DNA of 64,000 bases. Source: Defluviicoccus sp. (GTDB taxonomy: Bacteria; Pseudomonadota; Alphaproteobacteria; Rhodospirillales; Defluviicoccaceae). Shown here one piece after another: positions 8,644 to 18,065 of the stretch (its first letter is position 1; every line of letters begins with the position of its first letter). Made by a program: the position numbers and the translations under genes. Location of the stretch: assembly GCA_029624735.1 (NCBI GenBank), contig JARSSM010000019.1, positions 186,001 to 250,000 on the forward strand, given 5' to 3'. Below the pieces are notes generated by a model, which was not told the DNA's origin, did not search any database, and saw only the letters and a program-made list of their open reading frames with translations.

Positions 8644-9669
8644 ATGGGCGTGAGCGTTGCCGCAGATGCCAGCAGGCAGGCAACGGCCGGCGGAGCATCG
8701 ATTGATGCGCTGATGGCACTGGTTGCGCGCGACTTGAGCGCCGTCAACACGGTGATCATGCAGCGGATGCAGAGCCCGGTCAGCCTGATCCCGCAGCTCG
8801 CAGGGCACGTCATCGCCGCCGGCGGCAAGCGCTTGCGGCCGATGCTGACCCTCGCGTCAAGCCGGCTCTGCGGCTACCAAGGCGATCGCCACGTCGGCCT
8901 TGCGGCATGCGTCGAGTTCATCCACACCGCGACCCTCCTGCATGATGACGTCGTCGACGAGAGCGATTTGCGGCGCGGTCTGGCCTCGGCCAATACGCTG
9001 TGGGGCAACAAGTCGAGCGTGCTGGTCGGCGATTTCCTGTTCAGCCGCGCCTTCGAGCTGATGGTCGAGGACGGCTCGCTGGAGGTGTTGGCGATCCTGT
9101 CGAAGGCGTCGTCGGTCATCGCCGAGGGTGAGGTGATGCAGCTGGTGACGACCTCCGACATCACCACCACTGAGGCCGCTTACCTCGATGTGATCCGCGC
9201 CAAGACGGCACAACTGTTCGCCGCCGCGTGCAAGATCGGCGGTGTCGTCGCGGACCGGCCGGTGGCTGAGGTGCAAGCCCTGGAAGCCTTCGGCATGAAC
9301 CTCGGTATCGCGTTTCAGATCGTCGACGACGTGTTGGACTATTCCGCCAAGCAGGCGACTCTTGGCAAGGCCGTCGGCGACGACTTCCGCGAGGGCAAAA
9401 TGACGCTGCCGGTCGTGCTTGCCGTGGCCGGCAGTGCGGGTGCCGAGCACAGCTTTTGGGAGCGGACGATCGAGGCGCTGGACCAGCACGAAGGCGATCT
9501 GGAAACCGCGATCGGTTACCTTGAGGCGCGCGGCACCCTGGCTGAGAGTGTTGCGCGGGCGCGTGACTATGCAGCCCGGGCCTCGTCGGCCCTCGCCGGC
9601 TTCCCGGACTGCCCGGAGCGCCGCGCCTTGGCCGAGGTCGTGCAGTTCTGCATCGAACGCGCGTATTAA
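8644..9669 (+). CDS. ispB: Long-chain polyprenyl diphosphate synthase (octaprenyl/decaprenyl type, ubiquinone tail)
   Basis: All-trans prenyl transferases of this class extend FPP with IPP to make the ubiquinone side chain. Both aspartate-rich motifs are visible: LLHDDVVDESDLRRG and IVDDVLDYSA, with GGKRLRPMLTL binding diphosphate. At 341 residues it matches IspB/DdsA. The chain length made cannot be read from sequence here; alphaproteobacteria commonly use Q10. ATG 8644 sits after GAAAGGAG, an excellent ribosome binding site, so the upstream in-frame extension to 8437 is rejected. Confidence 0.93.
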   Translation: MGVSVAADASRQATAGGASIDALMALVARDLSAVNTVIMQRMQSPVSLIPQLAGHVIAAGGKRLRPMLTLASSRLCGYQGDRHVGLAACVEFIHTATLLHDDVVDESDLRRGLASANTLWGNKSSVLVGDFLFSRAFELMVEDGSLEVLAILSKASSVIAEGEVMQLVTTSDITTTEAAYLDVIRAKTAQLFAAACKIGGVVADRPVAEVQALEAFGMNLGIAFQIVDDVLDYSAKQATLGKAVGDDFREGKMTLPVVLAVAGSAGAEHSFWERTIEALDQHEGDLETAIGYLEARGTLAESVARARDYAARASSALAGFPDCPERRALAEVVQFCIERAY

Positions 9670-9736
9670 CGAGCGCTCGGCGCGGCGCCGGCTTGCCCTT
9701 TGCCCCGGCGCGGCGCTATAAGACCGCCATCGGCTT

Positions 9737-9813
9737 CGGAGTGTAGCTCAGCCTGGTAGAGCACCGTCTTCGGGAGGCGGGGGCCGGTGGTTCGAATCCA
9801 CTCACTCCGACCA
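9737..9813 (+). tRNA. tRNA-Pro (anticodon CGG)
   Basis: A 77-nt cloverleaf. Acceptor stem CGGAGTG pairs with CACTCCG. The D arm contains AGCTCAGCCTGGTAGAGC. Anticodon stem CCGTC/GGCGG holds loop TTCGGGA with CGG at 9771-9773. The T arm is GGTGG-TTCGAAT-CCACT. Discriminator A and an encoded CCA end at 9813. It reads proline codon CCG, a frequent codon in this GC-rich genome. Confidence 0.97.
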
Positions 9814-9997
9814 ATCCTCGCTCCCGATCGGCATCAAACACGTCCACGAATTCGCGCGCGATCGTTCGGCGCCGGTGTCGCTCGGTGCCTGCCGCAATGT
9901 GTGCGTGAGCGCCGTTCGCCGAGCGAGCGCCGCCGGCCCGCTACATGCACCAACGATCCTCGGCCGATCCGACAGCCGCGCGGCCACCGCCCAGACC

Positions 9998-10774
9998 TTA
10001 CGCATAAAGCGCGGGTGGGAACACCGAACGGCGCTCGGGATGAATGTAGAAGGTGTTGAGGCTGCCCAACTGGCCGCGCACGAGGCGGTTGCCTTGCAGC
10101 GCGTACGCCTCGTAGCCCCGTTCGAAGAGCGCCGACGCGTCGGTCTCAGGCCGGTTATTCTCCATCAGGATAACCGGCTTGCAGGCTGCGATCGTCTCCC
10201 GGCCGCCTTCAATGACGGCGGCCTCCGCGCCTTGCACGTCGATCTTGATAAAAGCCGGCTTGAGCGCGAACGCGTCGAGCTGGCGGACTTGGCAGCTGAA
10301 ACTGCGGATCTCCATGTGCGCGCGGTCGAAGCCCCAGATGCACTCCGGATTGAGCGCACTTTCTGCCTCCTCACGGTGAAACGAGGCCAAGCCATCGAAA
10401 GGCGCGCCTTTGTAGTAGGGAACAAACAGCTCGAACGTCCCGGTCCGATCACCGAGGCCGCAGGGCGCGATGACCACCGCGCGGTCATCGGCGAAGCGAT
10501 CACGCAGCGTCTCGATACGGCCAGGATTGGGCTCGAACGCGACCACCGGCAGGTCGTTCTGGAACAGCCGCACCGCCTCGATGGTCGCGCCGCGGTGCGC
10601 GCCGACATCAAGATAGATGGCGCCTTCGGGGTTTCGAAAATGACGGAAGACGGTGAAATCGGTCTCGATCGGCCGCCGCAAAGCCTTGTTGATGCGGCGC
10701 CGCAGATCCGGCTTGATGCCAAACCGGCCCATGACCGCGGCATACGCGGCGGCGATCAGGGCATTATGCCGCAC
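9998..10774 (-). CDS. FkbM-family methyltransferase
   Basis: The FkbM domain is shown by IYLDVGAHRGATIEAVRLF (SAM loop), VVAFEPNPGRIETLRDRF and FIKIDVQGAEAAVIEGG. Such enzymes often O-methylate sugars of surface polysaccharides or natural products. The 258-residue product starts with GTG 10774 preceded by GGAGGG. An O-antigen ligase-like gene lies 250 nt upstream on the same strand, so a role in modifying surface glycan is a reasonable inference. The actual substrate is unknown. Confidence 0.85.
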   Translation of the reverse strand: MRHNALIAAAYAAVMGRFGIKPDLRRRINKALRRPIETDFTVFRHFRNPEGAIYLDVGAHRGATIEAVRLFQNDLPVVAFEPNPGRIETLRDRFADDRAVVIAPCGLGDRTGTFELFVPYYKGAPFDGLASFHREEAESALNPECIWGFDRAHMEIRSFSCQVRQLDAFALKPAFIKIDVQGAEAAVIEGGRETIAACKPVILMENNRPETDASALFERGYEAYALQGNRLVRGQLGSLNTFYIHPERRSVFPPALYA

Positions 10775-11024
10775 TCAACGTCCCTCCAGGCGAGGACCGA
10801 CCGCAAACGGGACATTCGGAAGGGTTATCATTCGATTCTCTACCCCCGGTAGTCCGTGCCCGCAGAATTAATCCGAGCCATTGTATGCCCGGCCGCGCGT
10901 GACCCGTCAACGCCGCTCACGGTACCGGATCATCATTGAGCCTGTTGTCGGGAGGGTTACGGCCGCGCCGCTACTCCAACAGGGTCGGATCGAGCGCATC
11001 GGCCGTGGGCGCTGCGGCCCACGC

Positions 11025-12551
11025 TTACACCTCGGTGCCGTGCCGCGTGCTCCAGCACTGGGCGCATGCCGCACCCATGATCATGGCGTAGGTCGCGGCG
11101 ACGGCCGGCACCTGCAGGCTGAAATCGGCGGCGGCGTGCAGCGCGATCAAGATTGTGGCGGCGAATCCGACGCACGGGTAGATGCCGTCGCGGCCGCGCG
11201 AGCGGATCCCGTAAATCGTGAGATAGAACAGCCCGGCAAAGACGGCGAACAGCATCAACGTCGCCGGCAGCCCCAGTTCCAGCACGCTCTCAAGGTAGGT
11301 GCTGTGCGCCATCGCGTAATAGCCGTCGACGTCACTCGTGCGATAGAAGCGGAACACCTCCTCGAAGGTGCCGTAGCCGGTGCCGAGGACCGGCGCATCT
11401 TGGATCGCGGATACAGTGAGATCGTAGACACGCTGGCGTTCGGCATCCGCGTCGATATCGAGGAAGATCTTCTCCAGCCGGCCGCCGCCGGCGAGGAAGG
11501 CTGCGCCCAGGAAGAGGACGATCGCTGCTGCCACGGTCGAGGCACCACCGCGGCGCAGCGAGCGACTGAGCGCAAACACGAGCACCAGTGCCAGGAAGGC
11601 GATCATCAGGCTCCCCAGCCCAACGCGGCTGTGGGTTGCAACTGCCGCGGCAAGAACGCAGACCCAGGCGAGGATCAGCCAGCGATCGGTCCAGCTCACG
11701 CTCGCTGCAAGCCGCCGCCAAACCTCGGTGGAAAACAAGGACGGCTTGGCACGGCGCACCCGGCCATCATCACCGGCCGTAAACGCTTCGCGCGTCATTG
11801 CGCCGAAGATGGCCTGCAGCCGTTGGTTGAACGTGATCTGCACGACCGCAGTGATACATAACAGGCCGAGTGCCGCGTAGGCCGCGAACGAGTCCGCACT
11901 GCCGAATGTTCCGGTGAGAACACGCTCATCGACCGGCATGTCGATCCACAGAATCGCGCCGAAGCCGAACGCATAGGCGACCAGACCCAGGACCGCACAC
12001 ACGAACGCGGCGACGCAGATGGCGAACAGGACCTGGCGGGCCCGCTGCGACTTGCGGCACAGCTGCAGGCTCAACCAGAACACGCCGCCGTAAGACAACA
12101 GCCGGGCCAGGTGCGAAAGCGAAAGGTAGGGATTGAGCGAGATCGAGCCGACAACGTCTTCGCCCAGGCTTTCGGCGGCGCTGCTCCACAACGGATGGTG
12201 CCAGGATGGGGGCGTGATCGATGACGATTGGATGGCAACCCAGGCGGCAACACAGAAAAACGGGACGACCAGGAACCAGACGCTGCCGACGCTGACGGAG
12301 ACGTCCTGCAGACCGCGCGCGACCCGGATCGACCACAGGGCGAGCAACACGCCGACGCCGCTTGCAAGTAGTCCCCAGCTCCAGGGATAGATCGAACCCA
12401 GCGGCAGCGGAGTCAGGCAGACCATGACGACGAGGGCCCAGAACAGGGCCGGCCAGTCGGCCTGCACAGCAACCGTTCGCATGCTCTCCGTCTCAGGCGG
12501 CGCACCGAGTGCGGCACCCGCTTCCGGCGGCATCGGCATCTGCGGGCTCAC
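11025..12551 (-). CDS. O-antigen ligase / Wzy-like polytopic membrane protein
   Basis: The 508-residue protein has about ten to twelve hydrophobic segments, starting near FWALVVMVCLTPLPLGSIYP. A long periplasmic-type loop around VLGTGYGTFEEVFRFYRTSD and the ATHSRVGLGSL segment are typical of the Wzy_C/WaaL family, which joins O-antigen or polymerises glycan at the outer face of the inner membrane. Polymerase and ligase cannot be separated by sequence reading. The start GTG 12551 is followed by nearby in-frame ATGs, so the exact start is uncertain. The FkbM gene downstream on the same strand suggests a small surface polysaccharide locus. Confidence 0.8.
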   Translation of the reverse strand: MSPQMPMPPEAGAALGAPPETESMRTVAVQADWPALFWALVVMVCLTPLPLGSIYPWSWGLLASGVGVLLALWSIRVARGLQDVSVSVGSVWFLVVPFFCVAAWVAIQSSSITPPSWHHPLWSSAAESLGEDVVGSISLNPYLSLSHLARLLSYGGVFWLSLQLCRKSQRARQVLFAICVAAFVCAVLGLVAYAFGFGAILWIDMPVDERVLTGTFGSADSFAAYAALGLLCITAVVQITFNQRLQAIFGAMTREAFTAGDDGRVRRAKPSLFSTEVWRRLAASVSWTDRWLILAWVCVLAAAVATHSRVGLGSLMIAFLALVLVFALSRSLRRGGASTVAAAIVLFLGAAFLAGGGRLEKIFLDIDADAERQRVYDLTVSAIQDAPVLGTGYGTFEEVFRFYRTSDVDGYYAMAHSTYLESVLELGLPATLMLFAVFAGLFYLTIYGIRSRGRDGIYPCVGFAATILIALHAAADFSLQVPAVAATYAMIMGAACAQCWSTRHGTEV

Positions 12552-12658
12552 GGCCGTTCATTCCCTTCCTGCCCAGGCACGCAATTTCTGCCTGCCCAGC
12601 CGCACCTTTGGCAAGCCAAAACCGCCGCCTTGGTGCCGTTGGTGGTTCCCATTCCCTC

Positions 12659-14110
12659 TCAGCCCCTCTCGACCGGCACGGGCAGGGTCACAATCGCCCG
12701 CAACCCGCCCTCGGGGCGGTTCTCCAGCCGCACGCTGCCGCCGTGCAAGGCCACGACGGAGCGCACCACCGCAAGCCCAAGACCGACACCGCCGGTTTCG
12801 CGGCTGCGCGACGTCTCCAGGCGATAAAACGGCTGGAACACCCGCTCGAGTTCGGCGTCCGGGATCCCGGGCCCGGTATCGCTCACGGTCGCCACGATCG
12901 CCTTCGTGGCAACGGCAAGCCCGACCGTCGCGTTGCCGCCGTAGCGGACGGCATTGCTGATCAGGTTGGTGAAGGCGCGCTTCAGGCTGCCCGGCCGGCC
13001 AAGGAAAACGAGATGCGGCGGGCCTTCGTAGGTCGCGGCGGCCCCCATGTCCTCCCATTCCTCGCACGCGGTCTGCAGCAGAACGGCGAGATCGAAGCGG
13101 AGCGGCTTCTCAGCGGCGTCCTCGTGGCGGGCGAAGGCGAGCGCTTCTTCGAGCATCGCTTGCATCTCGTCGAGATCGGCCAGCGTCTTGCGCTCAAGTT
13201 CCGCATCCTCGATCAGCTCGGCGCGCAAGCGCAGGCGCGTGATCGGCGTGCGCAGGTCATGCGAGATCGCCGCCAGCATCTGCGTCCGGTCGTCGACGAA
13301 GCGACGCAGCCGCTCCTGCATGCGGTTGAGCGCGGCGGCGGCGCTGCGCACTTCGAGGGGACCGGCCTCAGCGACTCTCTCGGCCGTAATGTCGAGGCCT
13401 AAGCGCTCCGCTGCCTGGGCAAAGGCAGCGAGCGGCCGGGTTGCGCGGCGCACTGCCCACAACGCCACCAGCAGCACCAGGGTCGTCCCGGCGATGACGA
13501 TCAGGAACGGCCGCGTGGTCCAGAATGGCTGAAACGGGGCGGCAGCGGCGGCGAAGTTGAGCCAGCTGCCGTCGGCCAGCTTGAGCGCGCCGACGAGGAC
13601 CGGGCCGGCCTGCAGCCGGGCAAAGCCCATGACGTGATCCTCGTGCCCCGCCTCGGCCCAAGCCTCCCGCCGCGGCGGGCGCATCGGATGCGCTGCGGTC
13701 TCGTCGTCGCTGAGCGGGGGCGGGAGCGGGAGCGCGCCGACCCGCTCGCGTTCGGCGAGACGGAGATCATCATCCGCGCGACCTTCCAGGGCATCGCGAA
13801 AGACGCGGGCCAGTGCCCGCAACCGCCAGTGCTCGTCCTGCCGCGGCAGAAGCGGTGCTTGTGCCCAGAACAGCCGCAGATCCGGCTGGCGCAGGGAAAA
13901 GGCCAGCCGGCGCCGCTGCTGCAGCGGCGCCTCCTCGACCAACCGTGCTGCGACCGCGACGTGACGTGCCAGTTCCTGGCCGCGCCCACTCACCAGCGCG
14001 TTGGGGCGCTCGCCGGAATAGAGGGCAAAGCCGAGGAGGTTGGACACAACGACGGCGGCGACCAGGGCTACGGTCGTCTGTGCGACCAGCGAGCGCGGCC
14101 ACAGGCGCAT
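12659..14110 (-). CDS. Sensor histidine kinase, EnvZ-like
   Basis: An inner-membrane kinase of 483 residues. TM1 is around residues 10-30 ([18 protein letters not shown]), followed by a periplasmic domain of about 165 residues rich in Arg and Pro, then TM2 ([19 protein letters not shown]), a HAMP domain, the phospho-acceptor box [17 protein letters not shown] and an ATPase domain with [22 protein letters not shown] and GVGLGLAVV. Its ATG overlaps the stop of the response regulator by one base (TGATG), so the pair is translationally coupled. The signal is unknown. Confidence 0.93.
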   Translation of the reverse strand: MRLWPRSLVAQTTVALVAAVVVSNLLGFALYSGERPNALVSGRGQELARHVAVAARLVEEAPLQQRRRLAFSLRQPDLRLFWAQAPLLPRQDEHWRLRALARVFRDALEGRADDDLRLAERERVGALPLPPPLSDDETAAHPMRPPRREAWAEAGHEDHVMGFARLQAGPVLVGALKLADGSWLNFAAAAAPFQPFWTTRPFLIVIAGTTLVLLVALWAVRRATRPLAAFAQAAERLGLDITAERVAEAGPLEVRSAAAALNRMQERLRRFVDDRTQMLAAISHDLRTPITRLRLRAELIEDAELERKTLADLDEMQAMLEEALAFARHEDAAEKPLRFDLAVLLQTACEEWEDMGAAATYEGPPHLVFLGRPGSLKRAFTNLISNAVRYGGNATVGLAVATKAIVATVSDTGPGIPDAELERVFQPFYRLETSRSRETGGVGLGLAVVRSVVALHGGSVRLENRPEGGLRAIVTLPVPVERG

Positions 14111-14844
14111 CAGCCCTGCTCGACCGTAGCCGCGAGCAGGTAGCCGCCGCCGCGAACGGTCTTGATCAGCTGCGGATTGCGCGGATCGGCCTCGATCTTG
14201 CGGCGCAGACGGCTGACCTGAACGTCGATCGCGCGGTCGAACGCTTGCGCATCGCGACCACGGGCGAGGTCGAGCAGCTGATCGCGGCTCAGCACGCGCT
14301 GCGGCTGCGACACGAAGGCCAGCAGGAGCCCGTATTCGCCGCTGCTGAGCGGCACCAGGACGCCGCCAGGCGCGATTAGCTCGCGCCGCGCGGTGTCCAG
14401 CTGCCAGCCTTCGAAAAGAAAGCGCTGGGCATCTGAGTCTGGCACCCGGCCGCCGGAAAAGCCGCCGTGCGGTGCACGCGAGCGGCGCAGCACGGCCTTG
14501 ATGCGTGCGACCAGCTCGCGCGGGTGAAACGGCTTCGGCACGTAGTCGTCGGCGCCCATTTCGAGGCCAACGATGCGGTCGACATCATCGCCCTTGGCCG
14601 TCAACATGATCACCGGAATGTCGGAGCCGGCCCGCAAGGAGCGGCACAGCGCGAGGCCATCCTCGCCCGGCAGCATCAGATCGAGCACGACCAGATCGAC
14701 CCCCCACTCGGCCAGCATCTTGCGCATCTCGCGGCCGTCGGCGGCTGCGCTGACACGAAAGCCCTCCTTGGCGAGAAACCTGGACAAGAGGGTCCGGATC
14801 TCGCGGTCGTCGTCAACAACCAGGATGTGCGGTTCGGCCTGCAT
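14110..14844 (-). CDS. OmpR-family response regulator
   Basis: A 244-residue protein with a receiver domain ([18 protein letters not shown], phospho-acceptor Asp in [13 protein letters not shown], switch Lys in [16 protein letters not shown]) and a C-terminal winged-helix DNA-binding domain ([41 protein letters not shown]). It precedes and overlaps its cognate kinase gene. The divergent EF-hand gene 199 nt away is an obvious candidate target, but no regulator box could be identified by eye. Confidence 0.94.
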   Translation of the reverse strand: MQAEPHILVVDDDREIRTLLSRFLAKEGFRVSAAADGREMRKMLAEWGVDLVVLDLMLPGEDGLALCRSLRAGSDIPVIMLTAKGDDVDRIVGLEMGADDYVPKPFHPRELVARIKAVLRRSRAPHGGFSGGRVPDSDAQRFLFEGWQLDTARRELIAPGGVLVPLSSGEYGLLLAFVSQPQRVLSRDQLLDLARGRDAQAFDRAIDVQVSRLRRKIEADPRNPQLIKTVRGGGYLLAATVEQG

Positions 14845-15043
14845 GGTGCTGCGGAGTATAGGACCCTGGCCGATCCAGCCGGCACAGCTTTCTCGTCACC
14901 GTCTGTTGCCGCGGCCGTGCCTGCAACATTCCGTTACACGAACCGCCGTCTTCCGACATCGCCCTGCAACAAGCGCCTGCTAGCTTCCCGCTTGTTCGAT
15001 CGCTTTGGTGCGATCAAAGATTTTCACGAGAGGAGAACACACA

Positions 15044-15634
15044 ATGCGCAGGACTTTCATGATTTCGGCGACGGCATTCGCGCTGGCGCTTGGCCTTGCG
15101 GCCGCAGCGCCTTCCGTCGGCGTCGCCCAAGGGCCCGGCCCCGGCGGCGGGATGAGCCCGTGCCCCGGCACGGGCCCAGGCATGGGGCCGGGCATGGGGC
15201 CGGGCATGGGGCAAGGCGACGGGCGGCCGATGCCGTGGTTTCACGGAATGGATACGGACGGCGACGGCCGTGTCAGCCGCGAGGAGCATATGAACGCGCA
15301 CAGCGCCCGTTTCGCCAGCCAGGACCTCAACGGCGACGGCAAGGTGACCCCGGAGGAACTGCAGAAAAGCCGTGAGAACCGCAAGGCGGCACGCATGCAG
15401 AAGATGTTCAAAGCCGGCGATACGGATGGCGACGGCGCCATCAGCCGGTCGGAATCGGACGCGACTTCCGAGAAGCGCTTCGAGAGCATCGACGCCAACG
15501 GTGACGGGTTCATCACTCCCGACGAGATGCAGGCGATGCGGCAGCAGATGGGCCCGCGCGGCGGCGGACCGCAGGGGCCGGGAACGGGGATGCCGATGGG
15601 CACGCCGCCGCAGGCGATCCAGCCGGCCCAGTAG
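15044..15634 (+). CDS. Secreted EF-hand calcium-binding protein
   Basis: The 196-residue protein has a signal peptide (TAFALALGLAAAAPSVGVAQ) and then a Gly-Pro-Met stretch with three GPGM repeats. Four EF-hand loops follow: DTDGDGRVSREE, DLNGDGKVTPEE, DTDGDGAISRSE and DANGDGFITPDE. All have the Asp/Asn and final Glu positions needed to bind calcium. The tail is again Gly/Pro/Met-rich. It should be periplasmic or exported and may sense or buffer calcium. ATG 15044 follows GAGAGGAGAA. It is divergent from the two-component pair, suggesting linked regulation, as with other calcium-responsive systems (inference). Confidence 0.88.
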   Translation: MRRTFMISATAFALALGLAAAAPSVGVAQGPGPGGGMSPCPGTGPGMGPGMGPGMGQGDGRPMPWFHGMDTDGDGRVSREEHMNAHSARFASQDLNGDGKVTPEELQKSRENRKAARMQKMFKAGDTDGDGAISRSESDATSEKRFESIDANGDGFITPDEMQAMRQQMGPRGGGPQGPGTGMPMGTPPQAIQPAQ

Positions 15635-15668
15635 CGCCCCCCCCCGGCTCGCACATCCCCTGAGTACA

Positions 15669-15695
15669 CCGGCCCCCTGAGCAGAGGGGGGCCGG
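15669..15695. terminator. GC-rich hairpin between convergent EF-hand and uspA genes
   Basis: CCGGCCCCCT (15669-15678) pairs with the G-rich CCGG-ending arm at 15685-15695, with one bulged G and a six-base loop. There is no T-run on either side, so it may be a factor-assisted or bidirectional terminator. Confidence 0.45.
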
Positions 15696-15714
15696 CCGCC
15701 CAGCCGACAAGCGC

Positions 15715-15768
15715 TCAGTGGCTCATCAGAACGGGAACCGTTCAGTGGCTCATCAGAACGGGCACGGT
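15715..15768 (-). repeat. 27-bp tandem duplication of the uspA 3' end including the stop codon
   Basis: The last 27 bases of uspA (15742-15768, encoding TVPVLMSH plus TGA) are followed directly by a second 27-base unit (15715-15741) that differs at two positions. The second copy is in the same frame and both differences are synonymous (ACC/ACG Thr, GTG/GTT Val), so it would encode TVPVLMSH and stop again. Confidence 0.9.
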
Positions 15769-16578
15769 CATGTGCCGGAGCATGTGCTGGGTGACGCCGC
15801 CCAGGACGACCTCCCGCCAGCGGGCATGGCCGTAGGCACCCATGACGATAAGGTCGATCGCCGCGTCCGCTGCGCGGGACAGCAGCATGTCGCCGGCATC
15901 GATGTCCTCGGCATAGAGGTGCTGCGCCTCCGCCTTGACGCCGTGGCGGGCAAGGTGAAGGCAGATGTCGGCACACGGGATCTCGCCATGGCCGCTGGCA
16001 CCGCCTTGTGGATTGACGGCGACGACGACCACGTGGCGGGCCATGGTGAGCAGCGGCAGGGCATCGTTGACCGCGCGTGCCGCGAGCCGGCTCGCATCCC
16101 AGGCCACCATCACCCGCTCACCGATGACCGGATACTCGCCGACGGCAGGGATCACCAGGACCGGCCGGCCGACGGCAAGCACGAGTTGGTCCGGGATCGC
16201 AGGATCGTCCGCCCCTTCCGTTCCGCTCGGATCGCGCTGGCCGGCAACAACGACGTCGGCATAGCGGCCATGCAGGCACAAGGCCGCCAGCGGCAGCCCT
16301 TCGACGCAGCGCCACTCGGACGTGATACCGGCCCGCCCGGCGCAGTCGTTGAAAGCGGTTTCCGCCAGCTTGGCTTGCGCACGCGCATGTTCCGCCTGGC
16401 GCTTGAAGACATCGCTGCTGATTTCTGCCCTCAGGTAGCCCGGGATCTGCGGCGGGGTCATGACGCAGACGCCGGTTAGATGCGCACTATGGCGCACGGC
16501 AAGCGCGGCCGCCGCCTCCATGCGGGCGCGGCTTTGCTGATTCACGTCGATATGCACCAGGCAATCCTTGAGCGGCAT
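15742..16578 (-). CDS. Universal stress protein with two tandem Usp domains
   Basis: The 278-residue protein has two UspA-like halves. The second half carries VMVAWDASRLAARAVNDALP and the nucleotide-binding signature IVMGAYGHARWREVVLGGVT, of the G-2x-G-9x-G-(S/T) type with the last residue varied. The first half is more diverged (LVHIDVNQQSRARMEAAAAL; VVVAGQRDP). Tandem Usp proteins are cytoplasmic stress and survival factors. The gene ends at TGA 15742-15744, with a duplicated copy of its 3' end just after it. Confidence 0.88.
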   Translation of the reverse strand: MPLKDCLVHIDVNQQSRARMEAAAALAVRHSAHLTGVCVMTPPQIPGYLRAEISSDVFKRQAEHARAQAKLAETAFNDCAGRAGITSEWRCVEGLPLAALCLHGRYADVVVAGQRDPSGTEGADDPAIPDQLVLAVGRPVLVIPAVGEYPVIGERVMVAWDASRLAARAVNDALPLLTMARHVVVVAVNPQGGASGHGEIPCADICLHLARHGVKAEAQHLYAEDIDAGDMLLSRAADAAIDLIVMGAYGHARWREVVLGGVTQHMLRHMTVPVLMSH

Positions 16579-16818
16579 CGCCGGTCTCCCTTCGCTGGCC
16601 TCAATCGTCTCTCTGGCCTCAGTCCTCAGACGAGAAGTGTAGCGCTCGCCCGGCCCGCCTGCAAAGCGCCGCCACGAGGCCGTGGCCTGCCCGCTTGTGC
16701 GCTGCGGCAGGAAAATGCGTGAAACGGTGGCGAGACGCTTGACGACGGCGGTGGATAAGTGCGACGAAACCCGATCAGGGCAGAATCGGGTGCAACAGAA
16801 CCGCTAACAGGCTTGCCT

Positions 16819-18030
16819 ATGAACTACCAGAGGTTTTTCGAGGACAAGGTCGCGGCACTGCGGGCCGAAGGCCGCTATCGTGTTTTCGCCGACCTGGAGC
16901 GTCGCGCCGGCCGTTTTCCGCGTGCGCTTTGGCACAGCCGCAACGGCGTGCGCGAGGTCACCGTCTGGTGCTCGAATGACTACCTCGGGATGGGCCAGCA
17001 CGCGGAAGTCCTGGCGGCGATGAATGAGGCGATCGCGCGGTGCGGCGCTGGCGCCGGCGGTACCCGCAACATCTCCGGCACCAATCACTACCACGTTCTT
17101 TTAGAGCAAGAGCTGGCCGATCTGCACGGGACCGAGAGCGCGCTGTTGTTCCAGTCCGGCTGGATCGCCAACATGACGACGCTGACGACGCTCGGCCACA
17201 GCCTGCCCGACTGCCTCGTCCTGTCCGACAGCGCCAACCACAACTCGATGATCGAGGGGATCATCCACTCGCGTGCGGAAAAGCGCATCTTCCGCCACAA
17301 CGATGTCGCCGACCTCGAACGCCGGCTGGCGGCCGCCGAGCACGGACGGCCGAAGCTGGTGGCCTTCGAGTCCGTCTACTCGATGGACGGCGACATCGCA
17401 CCGATCGCGGAAATGTGCGACCTCGCCGAGCGCTACGGCGCGATGACCTTCCTCGACGAGGTGCACGCGGTCGGCATGTACGGCCGCCGCGGCGGCGGCG
17501 TCGCTGAGCGCGACCGGCAGATGCACCGGCTGACGGTGATCCAAGGGACGCTCGCCAAGGCGTTCGGCGTGGTTGGCGGCTATATCGCCGGGTCCGCGGC
17601 GCTGTGCGATTTCATCCGCAGCTACGGCACCGGCTTCATCTTTTCCAGCGCCATGCCGCCCGCCGTCGCCGCTGGCGCGCTTGCGAGCGTCCGCTATCTC
17701 AAGGTGCATCCGGAACTGCGCGAGCGCCACCAGGAACGGGCGGCGACACTAAAACGCAGGATGCGCGAGGCTGGCCTGCCGGTCATGCCGTCAGTGAGCC
17801 ATATCGTCCCGCTGCTGGTCGGCGATCCGGTGCTGTGCAAGCAGGCGAGCGACGAACTGATGGAGCGGCACCGCCTCTACGTGCAGCCGATCAATTACCC
17901 GACCGTCGAACGCGGCACCGAGCGGCTGCGCTTCACGCCGACACCGCTCCACACCGACGATGACATGGACCACCTGATCGCCGCCTTGAGCGAGGTCTGG
18001 GAGCGGTTGCGGCTGCGCCCCGCCGCTTGA
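16819..18030 (+). CDS. hemA: 5-aminolevulinate synthase (HemA/ALAS)
   Basis: ALA synthase condenses glycine and succinyl-CoA to start tetrapyrrole synthesis by the C4 route typical of alphaproteobacteria. The PLP lysine lies in [15 protein letters not shown]. The glycine-rich [17 protein letters not shown] and [14 protein letters not shown] are also conserved. Its 403 residues match the family. ATG 16819 ([20 protein letters not shown]) is the canonical N-terminus; the 20 codons upstream to a GTG at 16759 are not conserved. Succinyl-CoA comes from the sucAB/sucCD region 10 kb away. It is preceded by a 240-nt gap from divergent uspA. Confidence 0.96.
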   Translation: MNYQRFFEDKVAALRAEGRYRVFADLERRAGRFPRALWHSRNGVREVTVWCSNDYLGMGQHAEVLAAMNEAIARCGAGAGGTRNISGTNHYHVLLEQELADLHGTESALLFQSGWIANMTTLTTLGHSLPDCLVLSDSANHNSMIEGIIHSRAEKRIFRHNDVADLERRLAAAEHGRPKLVAFESVYSMDGDIAPIAEMCDLAERYGAMTFLDEVHAVGMYGRRGGGVAERDRQMHRLTVIQGTLAKAFGVVGGYIAGSAALCDFIRSYGTGFIFSSAMPPAVAAGALASVRYLKVHPELRERHQERAATLKRRMREAGLPVMPSVSHIVPLLVGDPVLCKQASDELMERHRLYVQPINYPTVERGTERLRFTPTPLHTDDDMDHLIAALSEVWERLRLRPAA

Positions 18031-18065
18031 GCGCGGCCATCACCGGACGTTCAGGGCGCGCCGCC

